This document shows positions 1 through 6,828 of a stretch of 17,468 nucleotides of DNA, one piece after another. The translations under genes were made by a program, and so were the position numbers. A model generated the notes under the pieces. The model was not told the DNA's origin and did no database searches. It was given only the letters and a program-made list of their open reading frames with translations. Source of the DNA: a bacterium (GTDB lineage Bacteria; Armatimonadota; HRBIN16); contig JANWXG010000027.1 in assembly GCA_025057335.1 (NCBI GenBank), positions 1 to 17,468 on the forward strand, in the 5' to 3' direction. Every line of letters begins with the position of its first letter. Position 1 is the stretch's first letter.

Positions 1-534
1 CACCATCTTTTCGCCCGCAGCGACCCAGTGATGGAAGAAGAGGAACACTGGCGCCCCCTTCGGCAGGCGACGCAGGCGCGCCTCCAGCCATCGCAGGTCG
101 GCTTCCTCGAAGTGCCCGTGATGTTCTAGCAGGGCGGTGCTGTCCAGTGCGAAGAAGTGGCATCCCCCGCGCTCCCAGTGCCCTCGCAGGGGACCCAGCC
201 ACTTCACGAAACCCTCTTTGCCGATAGCGCTCCAGCGCACATCGTGATTGCCTGGCACGCTGATGAGCGGCAGACGCAGCTCACTGAAGAGGTCGCGGTA
301 GTTCCGATACTCCTCGCTGGAACCTAGCTCCGTGCAGTCACCCGTGTTGACGACAAAGGCAGGCTGGGGGGAAAGCGCGTTGAAGAGACGAATATACTCT
401 CGCGTCTCCTGGTGATGTGCGGTGATGCCGATATGGGTGTCGGTAATGTGCAAGAATCGGAACGTTTCCGCCCCGGCACCTGCGGCATAGACCAGCAGCG
501 CAGCAACGCACAGCCAGAATGCTCGACAGTTCAT
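1..534 (-). CDS. Secreted calcineurin-like metallophosphoesterase (C-terminus beyond window)
   Basis: The minus-strand frame is open from an ATG at 534 to the window edge, giving 178 residues with no stop, so the gene is partial. The first ~22 residues (MNCRAFWLCVAALLVYAAGA) look like a Sec signal peptide, so the enzyme should act outside the cytoplasmic membrane. Metal-binding motifs of the calcineurin-like phosphoesterase superfamily follow in order: DTH in HITDTHIG (~residue 32), GDCTE (~66), GNHD (~98) and the FFHH block near the window edge. Two further histidine-containing blocks expected in the family would lie outside the window. A strong ribosome site (GAGGAG, 545-550) lies 10 nt upstream of the start. 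It is transcribed divergently from the antiporter. The phosphoester substrate cannot be read from sequence; nucleotides, phospholipid head groups and phosphoproteins all occur in this superfamily. Confidence 0.9.
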   Translation of the reverse strand, partial: MNCRAFWLCVAALLVYAAGAGAETFRFLHITDTHIGITAHHQETREYIRLFNALSPQPAFVVNTGDCTELGSSEEYRNYRDLFSELRLPLISVPGNHDVRWSAIGKEGFVKWLGPLRGHWERGGCHFFALDSTALLEHHGHFEEADLRWLEARLRRLPKGAPVFLFFHHWVAAGEKMV

Positions 535-619
535 TTGCTGAGGTCTCCTCACGCTGAGTTTTCTTTCGTTAAGGAACAGAGCGTTTCCTGCAGGGGAACC
601 GCTCTCACCATTTTGTGGG

Positions 620-649
620 TATAATCAGCAGGCAAAACACAGTGGGAGG
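620..649 (+). promoter_or_regulatory. Possible -10 box and ribosome site ahead of the antiporter gene
   Basis: TATAAT at 620-625 matches the consensus -10 box exactly and lies 29 nt before the ATG at 655. A GGGAGGA ribosome site at 644-650 is correctly spaced. I do not find a convincing -35 hexamer 16-18 nt upstream, so the promoter is only partly supported. Confidence 0.45.
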
Positions 650-654
650 ATAAG

Positions 655-1842
655 ATGGCGCTAGACCAGTTCTTGCTGATGCTCATCCTGATTTTGCTGT
701 TCGCCCGCGTGATGGCACAGCTGGCGGAACGGGTGAAACAGCCGCCCGTGCTGGGCGAGCTGGTCGCAGGCGTGATTCTGGGTGCAAGCGTGCTCGGCTG
801 GGTGCCCGATAACGAGATACTGCATCTGCTTGCGGAAGTGGGCGTGATGCTGCTGTTGTTCGAGATTGGTTTGGAGACCGACTTGCGCGCCCTGCTTCGC
901 GTGGGACCGAAGTCGCTCATCGTCGCGCTCATCGGCATTGCCCTACCCTTCGCAGGAGGCTATCTCACTTGCTTGGCGCTGGGCATCACGGGCAAGACCG
1001 CCATCCTGTTCGGCGCGGCGTTCTGTGCCACCAGCATCGGCATCACGGCGCGCGTGCTGGCAGACCTGGGAGTGCTTAACAGCACAGAGGGACGCATTGT
1101 GCTGGGCGCAGCAGTGCTGGACGATGTGCTGGGACTGGTGATTCTGGCAGTGGTATCAGCGATTGCCATTAAGGGGAGCGTGACGCCCGCGTTCGTGGTG
1201 CAGACGACAGTAGTGGCGCTGGCGTTTGTGGCGGTGGCGCTGGTAGTGGGAAAGATGCTGGCGCCCTCTATCCTGCGTGTGGTGGACCGTATGACGGTGC
1301 GGGGCGCCCTGGTGACTGCGGCGCTAGTGATGGCGTTCGCATTTGCGCTTGCCGCCAAGAAGGTGGGGTCGGCAGCCATTGTGGGCTCCTTCGCAGCGGG
1401 GCTGGTGCTCTCCTCCATCGGGCGCACCAAGCAGATCGAGCATGAGCTCAAACCGATTGCCGACTTCTTTGCGCCCATCTTCTTCGTGAGCGTCGGTGTG
1501 GCGGTGAATGTGCGTCTGTTCAATCCCTTTGACCCTGCTAACCGGGACACGATTCAGTTGGCACTGCTGGGCACGCTGGTAGCGTTTCTGGGCAAGTTCC
1601 TCGCGGGCTGGGGTGTGTGGGGCAAGGGCATCCGTCGCGCGCTCATCGGCGCGGGCATGGTGCCTCGCGGCGAGGTGGGTCTCATCTTCGCTACCGTCGG
1701 CAAACAGAACGGCGTACTGAGCGACGCGCACTACGCGGCGTTGCTGGCGGTCATCTTCCTGACCACGTTCGTGGCGCCCATTCTGCTATCCGTGTTCGCC
1801 AAAAGCGCTTCCTCGCAGAAGGCAGCAGAGCAAGTTGCATGA
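655..1842 (+). CDS. CPA2-family Na+(K+)/H+ antiporter, Kef/NapA type
   Basis: This is a 395-residue, almost entirely hydrophobic membrane protein with about 12-13 segments, typical of the NhaA-fold CPA2 (Kef/NapA) transporters. It exchanges a monovalent cation for protons across the cytoplasmic membrane for pH and ion homeostasis. The ion-binding pair is visible as D156-D157 in GAAVLDDVLG, the arrangement of electrogenic NapA-type antiporters. A lysine at 314 in LGKFLAG is a plausible partner for the first Asp. The MVPRGEVGLIF block (335-345) is the conserved CPA signature near the C-terminus. The protein ends soon after the last membrane segment, so there is no TrkA-N (RCK) nucleotide-binding domain as in KefB/KefC. 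The start is fixed by GGGAGGA 5 nt before the ATG. mnmE follows after 27 nt and may be cotranscribed. Ion preference (Na+ or K+) is inferred only from family. Confidence 0.93.
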   Translation: MALDQFLLMLILILLFARVMAQLAERVKQPPVLGELVAGVILGASVLGWVPDNEILHLLAEVGVMLLLFEIGLETDLRALLRVGPKSLIVALIGIALPFAGGYLTCLALGITGKTAILFGAAFCATSIGITARVLADLGVLNSTEGRIVLGAAVLDDVLGLVILAVVSAIAIKGSVTPAFVVQTTVVALAFVAVALVVGKMLAPSILRVVDRMTVRGALVTAALVMAFAFALAAKKVGSAAIVGSFAAGLVLSSIGRTKQIEHELKPIADFFAPIFFVSVGVAVNVRLFNPFDPANRDTIQLALLGTLVAFLGKFLAGWGVWGKGIRRALIGAGMVPRGEVGLIFATVGKQNGVLSDAHYAALLAVIFLTTFVAPILLSVFAKSASSQKAAEQVA

Positions 1843-1869
1843 GCGATACGCGGTCGGAACGAGGCAGGC

Positions 1870-3237
1870 ATGTTCGCTTCAGAGGACACTATCGCAGCCA
1901 TTGCCACCCCACCTGGGGAAGGTGGCGTCGGGATTGTGCGCGTGAGTGGGACGCGCGCGTGGGAGATTGCGCGCAGGCTGTTCCAGCCGCTGCCCGCGCC
2001 CCTCGAGAGCCATCGCGTCTATGTCGGATGGATTGTCGCGCCCGATAGCGGAGAGCGAATCGACCGCGCGTTACTGTTGACCTTCCGTGCGCCGCGCAGC
2101 TACACGGGCGAGGATGTAGTGGAGTTCAGCTGTCATGGGGGGATGGTTCTACTGCGCCGTGTGCTGCGGTTGACCCTGCAGCACGGCGCACGCCTCGCGC
2201 AACCGGGCGAGTTCACGCTGCGCGCTTTTCTCAACGGGCGGCTAGACCTAGCGCAGGCGGAGGCGGTTGCTGACCTCGTTCGGGCGCGTACGGAGAGCGC
2301 ACAACGCCTGGCAGCACGCCAGCATGAAGGGGAGCTCTCGCGTGCCATCCACGCCCTCCGCGAGGCGTTGATTGCCCTCCTCGCGCAGGTGGAGGCGCAT
2401 CTGGACTTCTCCGACGACGTGGGGGAGATGGACTATGCGCATTTGCAGGAGCAGATTCGGCACCTCATCGCGCGCTGTCAGAGCCTGCTCGCCACGGCAC
2501 GCTATGGTCGCCTCACGCGCGAAGGGGCGACGGTCGTGCTGGCGGGCAGACCAAATGTCGGCAAGTCCAGCCTGATGAACGCTCTGCTGGGCGAGGAGCG
2601 CGCCATCGTCACCGATATCCCCGGCACCACGCGCGACGTCATCAAGGAGAGCCTCCAGATTGAGGGCATCCCTGTGCAGCTGTGGGACACGGCAGGCTTG
2701 CGCGAGACGGCGGACATCGTTGAGCGCTTCGGTGTGGAGCGCACCCATCGCTCCTTGCAGCAGGCAGACCTCATCCTGTACCTGCTGTCCGCTCCGGACG
2801 GATACACGCCAGAAGACCAGCAGCTGCTCGCGCGCCTACCCAGCGAGCGCACTCTGCTCGTCTGGAACAAATGCGACCTCCTGCCAGAAGGCAAGCGCGC
2901 CCAGCTGCTCCAGCAAGCGTCCCCCGCCGTGTTCGTGAGCGCGCTCACGGGATGGAACCTGAGCCAGCTGCGGGAAGCCATCGGCGAGAAGCTGCTAGGC
3001 AGCGACTGGACTACCCCAGAGGGGGCGATTGTTACGAGCGAGCGACACCAGCTCGCCCTGCAAGGGGCGGTGGAGAGCCTGCAGCAGGCACTGCAGAGCG
3101 CTGAGGAGGCTCTCCCTGCGGAACTGGTCTCGGTAGACCTGCGTGGCGCCCTCGACGCCCTCGGTCTCATCACTGGCGAAACGGTCACCGAAGACATCGT
3201 CGAGCGCATCTTCAGCGACTTCTGCATCGGAAAGTAA
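1870..3237 (+). CDS. mnmE: tRNA uridine-5-carboxymethylaminomethyl modification GTPase MnmE
   Basis: MnmE works with MnmG to modify the wobble uridine (position 34) of certain tRNAs in the cytoplasm. The 455-residue product has the normal family length and three-part architecture. Residues 1-120 form the folate-binding, dimerising domain, with SYTGEDVVEFSCHGG at 78-91. An internal G domain runs from about 215 to 375. The helical region closes with the FCIGK C-terminus, whose Cys452 is the family's functional cysteine. G-domain motifs are complete: G1 GRPNVGKS (226-233, with the K+-coordinating Asn at 229), G2 TDIPGTTRD (248-256), G3 DTAG (273-276) and G4 NKCD (333-336). The start ATG is preceded by GAGG at 1861-1864. 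Only 13 nt separate its stop from the end of the convergent phosphatase gene, leaving no room for a dedicated terminator. Confidence 0.98.
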   Translation: MFASEDTIAAIATPPGEGGVGIVRVSGTRAWEIARRLFQPLPAPLESHRVYVGWIVAPDSGERIDRALLLTFRAPRSYTGEDVVEFSCHGGMVLLRRVLRLTLQHGARLAQPGEFTLRAFLNGRLDLAQAEAVADLVRARTESAQRLAARQHEGELSRAIHALREALIALLAQVEAHLDFSDDVGEMDYAHLQEQIRHLIARCQSLLATARYGRLTREGATVVLAGRPNVGKSSLMNALLGEERAIVTDIPGTTRDVIKESLQIEGIPVQLWDTAGLRETADIVERFGVERTHRSLQQADLILYLLSAPDGYTPEDQQLLARLPSERTLLVWNKCDLLPEGKRAQLLQQASPAVFVSALTGWNLSQLREAIGEKLLGSDWTTPEGAIVTSERHQLALQGAVESLQQALQSAEEALPAELVSVDLRGALDALGLITGETVTEDIVERIFSDFCIGK

Positions 3238-3250
3238 GTGTCGCCCTCGT

Positions 3251-4249
3251 CTACCGCCGATGCAGCAGCTCGAGCAGCACGGGCTCTATCTGGGCGCGCA
3301 GGGCAGAATTGGCGTAACCCACCCAGGCGACAGGCTCGTGGATATCTAGGCGCGTCTGGAGCGGCTGTCCATGCTCGTCGGTGATAATCGCCCCTGCCTC
3401 GCGTGCGATAAGCTCCGTGCAGATGTCGTAAGGATGGGCGCACAGTGGGAAGGAAGCATAGCCCAGCTGGCGAAAGGCGTGCGGGCGCAGGTCAGCTACG
3501 AAGCGGTCGTGTCCAACCGTCAGCTCGTAAATCTGCCCTCCTGTGCTCAAATACTGGTCATTGAACACGAGCGGGTTGCCCCGTACATCCACGCTTCCCA
3601 GGCGCTGATACAGGCTCTCTTCCAGTTGCGCCAGCCACGCCTTGCCCTCGGGGAAGAAGTTCGCGATGCTCGCGAACCCGTAGCGCAGGTCGGTCGCCGT
3701 GGAGGGGCGGGGGCGGAAGGGCGTCGCGCTGCCGTCCAGCAGGTTGTGCCTTTCGCCGAAGGCACCATGTTCCCGTATCGCCCAGAGGGTATCCGCCAGA
3801 TGCTGGCGGGTAGTAGGCAGCTCGGTCTGCACAGCGATCTCGATATCCGCCAGCGAGGTCTCCTCGCCGCGATTAGGGGCGATGCCCGTCAGGCACCACG
3901 CGCTGCGCTTGTCGTACATCAGCAGGCGCGTGCCGTCGATGGGGTCCACTATCATCACGAACTGCGCTTGCTGCGCGCCCGCACCCTCCGGCAGCACCAG
4001 CCTGCCCTCCTCAGACAGCCCCTCCGCAACAAGCACAAAGGGCACCTCCTGCGCCCACTGCTGGCAAAACTGCAGTAGCAGCCTCTCCACCTGCACGTCT
4101 AGGCGAAACTGGGTATCGCCCTCTCCCTCTACTGCCTGGGCAAGCCACTCTGTAGAGTGCTGGCTTAGCTGGGCGCGCACCTCCGAGCGGATGTGCTCAT
4201 GCAGCGCGCGCACCCTCGCCACTATTTGTTCTGCAGGGTATGGTAACAC
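3251..4249 (-). CDS. Inositol-monophosphatase/FBPase-family phosphatase
   Basis: This 332-residue protein belongs to the Mg2+-dependent, Li+-sensitive phosphatase superfamily (IMPase, FBPase, CysQ). Its metal-site motifs are visible: GDTQFRLDV (44-52), E76 in VAEGLSEEG, the hallmark DPIDGTR (102-108) and a C-terminal HPYDICTELIAREAGAIITD (272-291) in place of the usual W-D-x-A-A-G block. It should hydrolyse a small phosphomonoester in the cytosol. The modified last motif means the substrate need not be inositol phosphate. The start is GTG at 4249, immediately after the bacterioferritin stop with no gap. A GGAGGG about 13 nt upstream lies inside the bacterioferritin tail, so translation is probably coupled. 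It is the last gene of the minus-strand run, behind a sugar kinase and a nucleotidyltransferase, so a sugar-phosphate substrate is an attractive inference. Confidence 0.9.
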   Translation of the reverse strand: MLPYPAEQIVARVRALHEHIRSEVRAQLSQHSTEWLAQAVEGEGDTQFRLDVQVERLLLQFCQQWAQEVPFVLVAEGLSEEGRLVLPEGAGAQQAQFVMIVDPIDGTRLLMYDKRSAWCLTGIAPNRGEETSLADIEIAVQTELPTTRQHLADTLWAIREHGAFGERHNLLDGSATPFRPRPSTATDLRYGFASIANFFPEGKAWLAQLEESLYQRLGSVDVRGNPLVFNDQYLSTGGQIYELTVGHDRFVADLRPHAFRQLGYASFPLCAHPYDICTELIAREAGAIITDEHGQPLQTRLDIHEPVAWVGYANSALRAQIEPVLLELLHRR

Positions 4250-4726
4250 TTATTCTGAGGCGCCCTCCGTCTGCATCGAGAGGTAGTTCGCCAGACCCAT
4301 CTGCTCGATTTGCTCCAGCTGCGCTTCCGCCCAGTCAATGTGTCCTTCCTCCATCTTCAGGATGGTAGTGAGCAGGTCAACCGTGCCTTGATCTTTCAGC
4401 TCGTGCGCCAGCGCAATGGCTTTGTTGTACGCCGCTACAGCGTCTGACTCCGAAGTGGCGACCCCTTTCACCATCTCTGGCACGGTTGCGCCGATGTACA
4501 GCTCGCCTAGTTGGATGGTCGGTTGCCCATCGAAGAAGAGAATGCGCTCAATGAGCCACTCCGCGTGGTGCATCTCATCCATCGCAATCTTGCGGAAGTA
4601 GGCGTGTAACTTGGTGTAGCCCCAGTTTTCGCACATTTCCGACTCCACCATATACTGGTGGATAGCGGTGAGCTCATCCGAAAGCAGCTGGTTGAGCACT
4701 TTCAACATCTCCGCGTTGCCTTTCAT
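4250..4726 (-). CDS. bfr: Bacterioferritin (haem-binding ferritin)
   Basis: Bacterioferritin forms a 24-subunit cytosolic shell that oxidises Fe(II) and stores it as ferric mineral. The product is 158 residues, the normal family size. The dinuclear ferroxidase ligands are all present: E18, E51, H54, E93, E126 and H129, the last two in KMEEGHIDW. Y25 and Met52 (the haem axial ligand of Bfr, in MDEMHHAE) are also there. These make it a bacterioferritin rather than a ferritin or Dps. The open frame extends upstream, but ATG at 4726 is chosen because AGGAGGAG lies directly before it and the sequence from there matches the family N-terminus. It sits 128 nt downstream of the nucleotidyltransferase stop and abuts the phosphatase gene. 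No Fur box was recognised upstream, and no partner ferredoxin (Bfd) is visible. Confidence 0.96.
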   Translation of the reverse strand: MKGNAEMLKVLNQLLSDELTAIHQYMVESEMCENWGYTKLHAYFRKIAMDEMHHAEWLIERILFFDGQPTIQLGELYIGATVPEMVKGVATSESDAVAAYNKAIALAHELKDQGTVDLLTTILKMEEGHIDWAEAQLEQIEQMGLANYLSMQTEGASE

Positions 4727-4854
4727 GGGTTCTCCTCCTGAGCGGCAGATTGGCTGCGGGCTGGTAGCCTGGGCAAGTCTTCGGTGTTGCCCTGCTCCCT
4801 GACCGCCATCAGGGGTATTCTTGCCACAGGATACAGCCCCGCAGAGACCTGAGG

Positions 4855-5610
4855 CTACGATTCTCCCTTCTCTGCGGGTAGTCCTGCCAGGTATGCTTCC
4901 GCTTGCCGAAGGCGCTCTGGGGTACCCACATCGTTCCAGTAGCCCTCGAAGCGCACAGCGCGCACTGCGTGCGGTTGCTGCTGTAGCAGCGTCTGCACTG
5001 CATCGGTGAGCTCGTATTCGCCCCGCGCGGAGGGGGCAAGGTTCTGCAGCACGGGCAGGATGCTCGGAGCGAACAGGTGTACGCCCGCGAGGTTCCAGTG
5101 GGTATCTGCGTGGCGAGGCTTCTCCTGCACGCGAAGCACCCTGTCGCCATCGAGCCACACGCCGCCGCCCTCCGAAACATCGGGCAGCCAGTTGACCCCC
5201 AGCACCGCTGTGAGGTCGGCGCGGTGGGCGTGGAGGAGGCGTTGATAGTTGGTAGGGTCGGTGAGAATATCGCCGAAGCTCATGAGCACGGGCTCCGCTG
5301 GCAGGTTTTCCAGAGCAGTTCGCAGCGCTCCTGCAGTGCCAGGCTGATGTTCAGGCTGATGCACGTAGTGGATGTTCAACCCGAGGGCGCTGCCGTCGCC
5401 AAAATGGCGGATGATGCTTTCTGCACGGTATTGTACGACAACGGTAAAATCGCGCAGAGGCGTCGCTTGGCGAAGACGTAGCAGGATATGCTCCAGCAGG
5501 GGACGTCCTGCTACGGGGACCATCGGCTTGGGGAGATGGTGCGTGAGTTCGCCCAGTCGTGTTCCTCTACCCGCTGCCAGGATGACGCCTCGTCGTGGAG
5601 GCGCGCTCAT
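4855..5610 (-). CDS. Sugar-phosphate nucleotidyltransferase (NDP-sugar pyrophosphorylase)
   Basis: This 251-residue enzyme should join a sugar 1-phosphate to an NTP, releasing pyrophosphate to give an NDP-sugar. It shows the single-domain nucleotidyltransferase (GT-A-like) signature: LAAGRGTRL (11-19), the catalytic LPKPM (26-30), GTAGAL (91-96) for base contact, the Mg2+ aspartate in SFGDILTD (111-118), QEKP (162-165) and YWNDVGTPE (224-232). There is no left-handed beta-helix domain, so it is not GlmU- or GlgC-like. RmlA, mannose-1-phosphate guanylyltransferase (ManC/MPG) and HddC relatives are the closest types, and the base and sugar specificity are open. Its ATG overlaps the TGA of the upstream kinase (ATGA), so the two are translationally coupled and likely catalyse consecutive steps. 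Confidence 0.92.
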   Translation of the reverse strand: MSAPPRRGVILAAGRGTRLGELTHHLPKPMVPVAGRPLLEHILLRLRQATPLRDFTVVVQYRAESIIRHFGDGSALGLNIHYVHQPEHQPGTAGALRTALENLPAEPVLMSFGDILTDPTNYQRLLHAHRADLTAVLGVNWLPDVSEGGGVWLDGDRVLRVQEKPRHADTHWNLAGVHLFAPSILPVLQNLAPSARGEYELTDAVQTLLQQQPHAVRAVRFEGYWNDVGTPERLRQAEAYLAGLPAEKGES

Positions 5611-6686
5611 TCCACCCGCACCCCCGTGTCCACACGCACACGCCAGGCGTCTCCGCCCGCGCTTTTCAACGCCTCAACCACTTCCTCCTCGTGTCCGGGG
5701 GCGAACACGAAGAGACATCCCCCGCCTCCGGAGCCGTTGACCTTGCCCCCGAGCGCACCCGCTCGCAGCGCAGCTTCCAGCATCTTCTCAATTTTGGGAG
5801 TGGACACCTCCAAGCCATCGCGCAGCTGGGCATGATGCGCCAGTAGCAGGTCACCCAGCATCTGAGGTGACCACGAGTCGCTCTGGAAGAGCTGCAGGGC
5901 GCGGCGCGTGAGGTCGCGATTCACCAGGTTCGCACGCACGCGGCGAGCGTTGCGCTCTGGTAAGCGCAGTAGTGCTTCCTCTGCCTCCTCCAGCGGAGTG
6001 GTGTGTAGGTCGAAGTGGGGCATCTGCTCCTTGAGCAAGGCAATCCCCTCGGTCACGTCTTTGCGGCGCGAGGCAAGCACCTCGATGGTCGCCTTCGGTT
6101 GCAGGGAGTCAGCCAGCACCAGCCCGTTCAGCTGCACGGGCAGGCGCACGGCGCGATAGGGCGGTATGGTATCGATGTACAGCACGCCTCCCAGCGCGGC
6201 GCAGAAGTGGTCCATCATACCACCTGGCTCGCCGAACTCTAGCACCTCTGTCTGGTGTCCCCAGCGTGCCAGCATATCGGCGCTGGGCGTTAGTGGAGGG
6301 TCGGCGATTTCACACAGTAGGCGCAACCACATAATCACCAGCGCGGAGGAGCTCGATACCCCCGCCCGCATGGGGATGTTGCTGGTGATGCGGACGTCTG
6401 CTCCCCGCGTGAAGCGCGCCCCCTGCCGACGAAGCACGTTGACCCCTGCGCGCAAGTAGTCGCGAGAGTGGGCATACTGCTGCTCCCGCGAAGGGTCTAT
6501 CTCCATCTGCTCGCCGATATCGGGCATGTCCAGATGGAGCAGGTGTCCGTTCTGGGAGAGGTGCGCTTCCGCCCGGATGCGCCGCGTAATCGCAGCAGCG
6601 ATCACGGGCAACCCAAGATAGTCCTGATGCTCCCCGAAAAGACAAATCCGCCCTGGGGCGGACACGACAAACGCACGCTCACTCAT
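5607..6686 (-). CDS. GHMP-family sugar kinase, galactokinase-like
   Basis: The product from ATG 6686 is 359 residues. It carries the three GHMP motifs: a galactokinase-type N-terminus APGRICLFGEHQDYLG (10-25), the ATP loop PMRAGVSSSSAL (105-116) and the C-terminal KVNGSGGGGC (315-324). D159 in GGMMDHF corresponds to the catalytic Asp of galactokinases (G-x-M-D-Q/H-F). It probably phosphorylates the anomeric hydroxyl of a sugar using ATP. The open frame runs upstream to 6863, but those codons overlap the divergent promoter region and match no GHMP sequence, so the internal start is chosen. Coupling to a nucleotidyltransferase suggests a kinase plus pyrophosphorylase route to an NDP-sugar. The sugar could be galactose, fucose, arabinose, heptose or another. 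Mevalonate-type kinases are less likely given the GEHQDY motif. Confidence 0.9.
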   Translation of the reverse strand: MSERAFVVSAPGRICLFGEHQDYLGLPVIAAAITRRIRAEAHLSQNGHLLHLDMPDIGEQMEIDPSREQQYAHSRDYLRAGVNVLRRQGARFTRGADVRITSNIPMRAGVSSSSALVIMWLRLLCEIADPPLTPSADMLARWGHQTEVLEFGEPGGMMDHFCAALGGVLYIDTIPPYRAVRLPVQLNGLVLADSLQPKATIEVLASRRKDVTEGIALLKEQMPHFDLHTTPLEEAEEALLRLPERNARRVRANLVNRDLTRRALQLFQSDSWSPQMLGDLLLAHHAQLRDGLEVSTPKIEKMLEAALRAGALGGKVNGSGGGGCLFVFAPGHEEEVVEALKSAGGDAWRVRVDTGVRVE

Positions 6687-6692
6687 GCCCTT

Positions 6693-6722
6693 AGTATAAG
6701 AAAGTGGTGGCGAGGAAGTCAA
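6693..6722 (-). promoter_or_regulatory. Sigma-70-type promoter of the sugar-kinase operon, probably leaderless
   Basis: Read on the minus strand, TTGACT (6722-6717), an 18-nt spacer and TATACT (6698-6693) form a near-consensus promoter. Only 6 nt separate the -10 box from the ATG at 6686, so transcription should begin at or one or two bases before the start codon. Confidence 0.8.
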
Positions 6723-6782
6723 GTGCTGCCTGGTCGTGGAGCATGCCGTTAGTCGCAGGACTGGAGTGTACAGGGGGAAAAC

Positions 6783-6826
6783 TTGACAAAACGCCCTTTG
6801 TGAGGCTATATTCACATAAGGGGGAA
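6783..6826 (+). promoter_or_regulatory. hrcA promoter, overlapping palindrome and ribosome site
   Basis: TTGACA (6783-6788, exact consensus), an 18-nt spacer and TATATT (6807-6812) make a strong sigma-70 promoter for the hrcA cluster. An exact inverted repeat TGTGA-N8-TCACA (6799-6816) straddles the -10 box and is a candidate operator. AAGGGGGAA (6818-6826) serves as ribosome site. Confidence 0.8.
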
Positions 6827-6828
6827 CG

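Noticed and set aside
3371..4078. 235-aa plus-strand open frame
   Set aside because: It lies wholly antisense to the phosphatase, which has a clear DPIDGTR motif and coupled start. The frame shows no recognisable motif.
4758..4858. GTAGCCT/AGGCTAC inverted repeat between the nucleotidyltransferase and bfr as a terminator
   Set aside because: The arms are about 85 nt apart and only 7 bp long, and no T-tract follows. This is probably chance.
4727..5158. N-terminal extension of bacterioferritin in the same open frame
   Set aside because: The extension overlaps the nucleotidyltransferase gene and is low-complexity Arg/Ala. A strong ribosome site and the family N-terminus both point to 4726.
6735..6776. 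CIRCE-like element (GTTAGTCGC...GAGTGTAC) upstream of hrcA
   Set aside because: Both arms mismatch the TTAGCACTC/GAGTGCTAA consensus in several positions and the spacer is not 9 nt.
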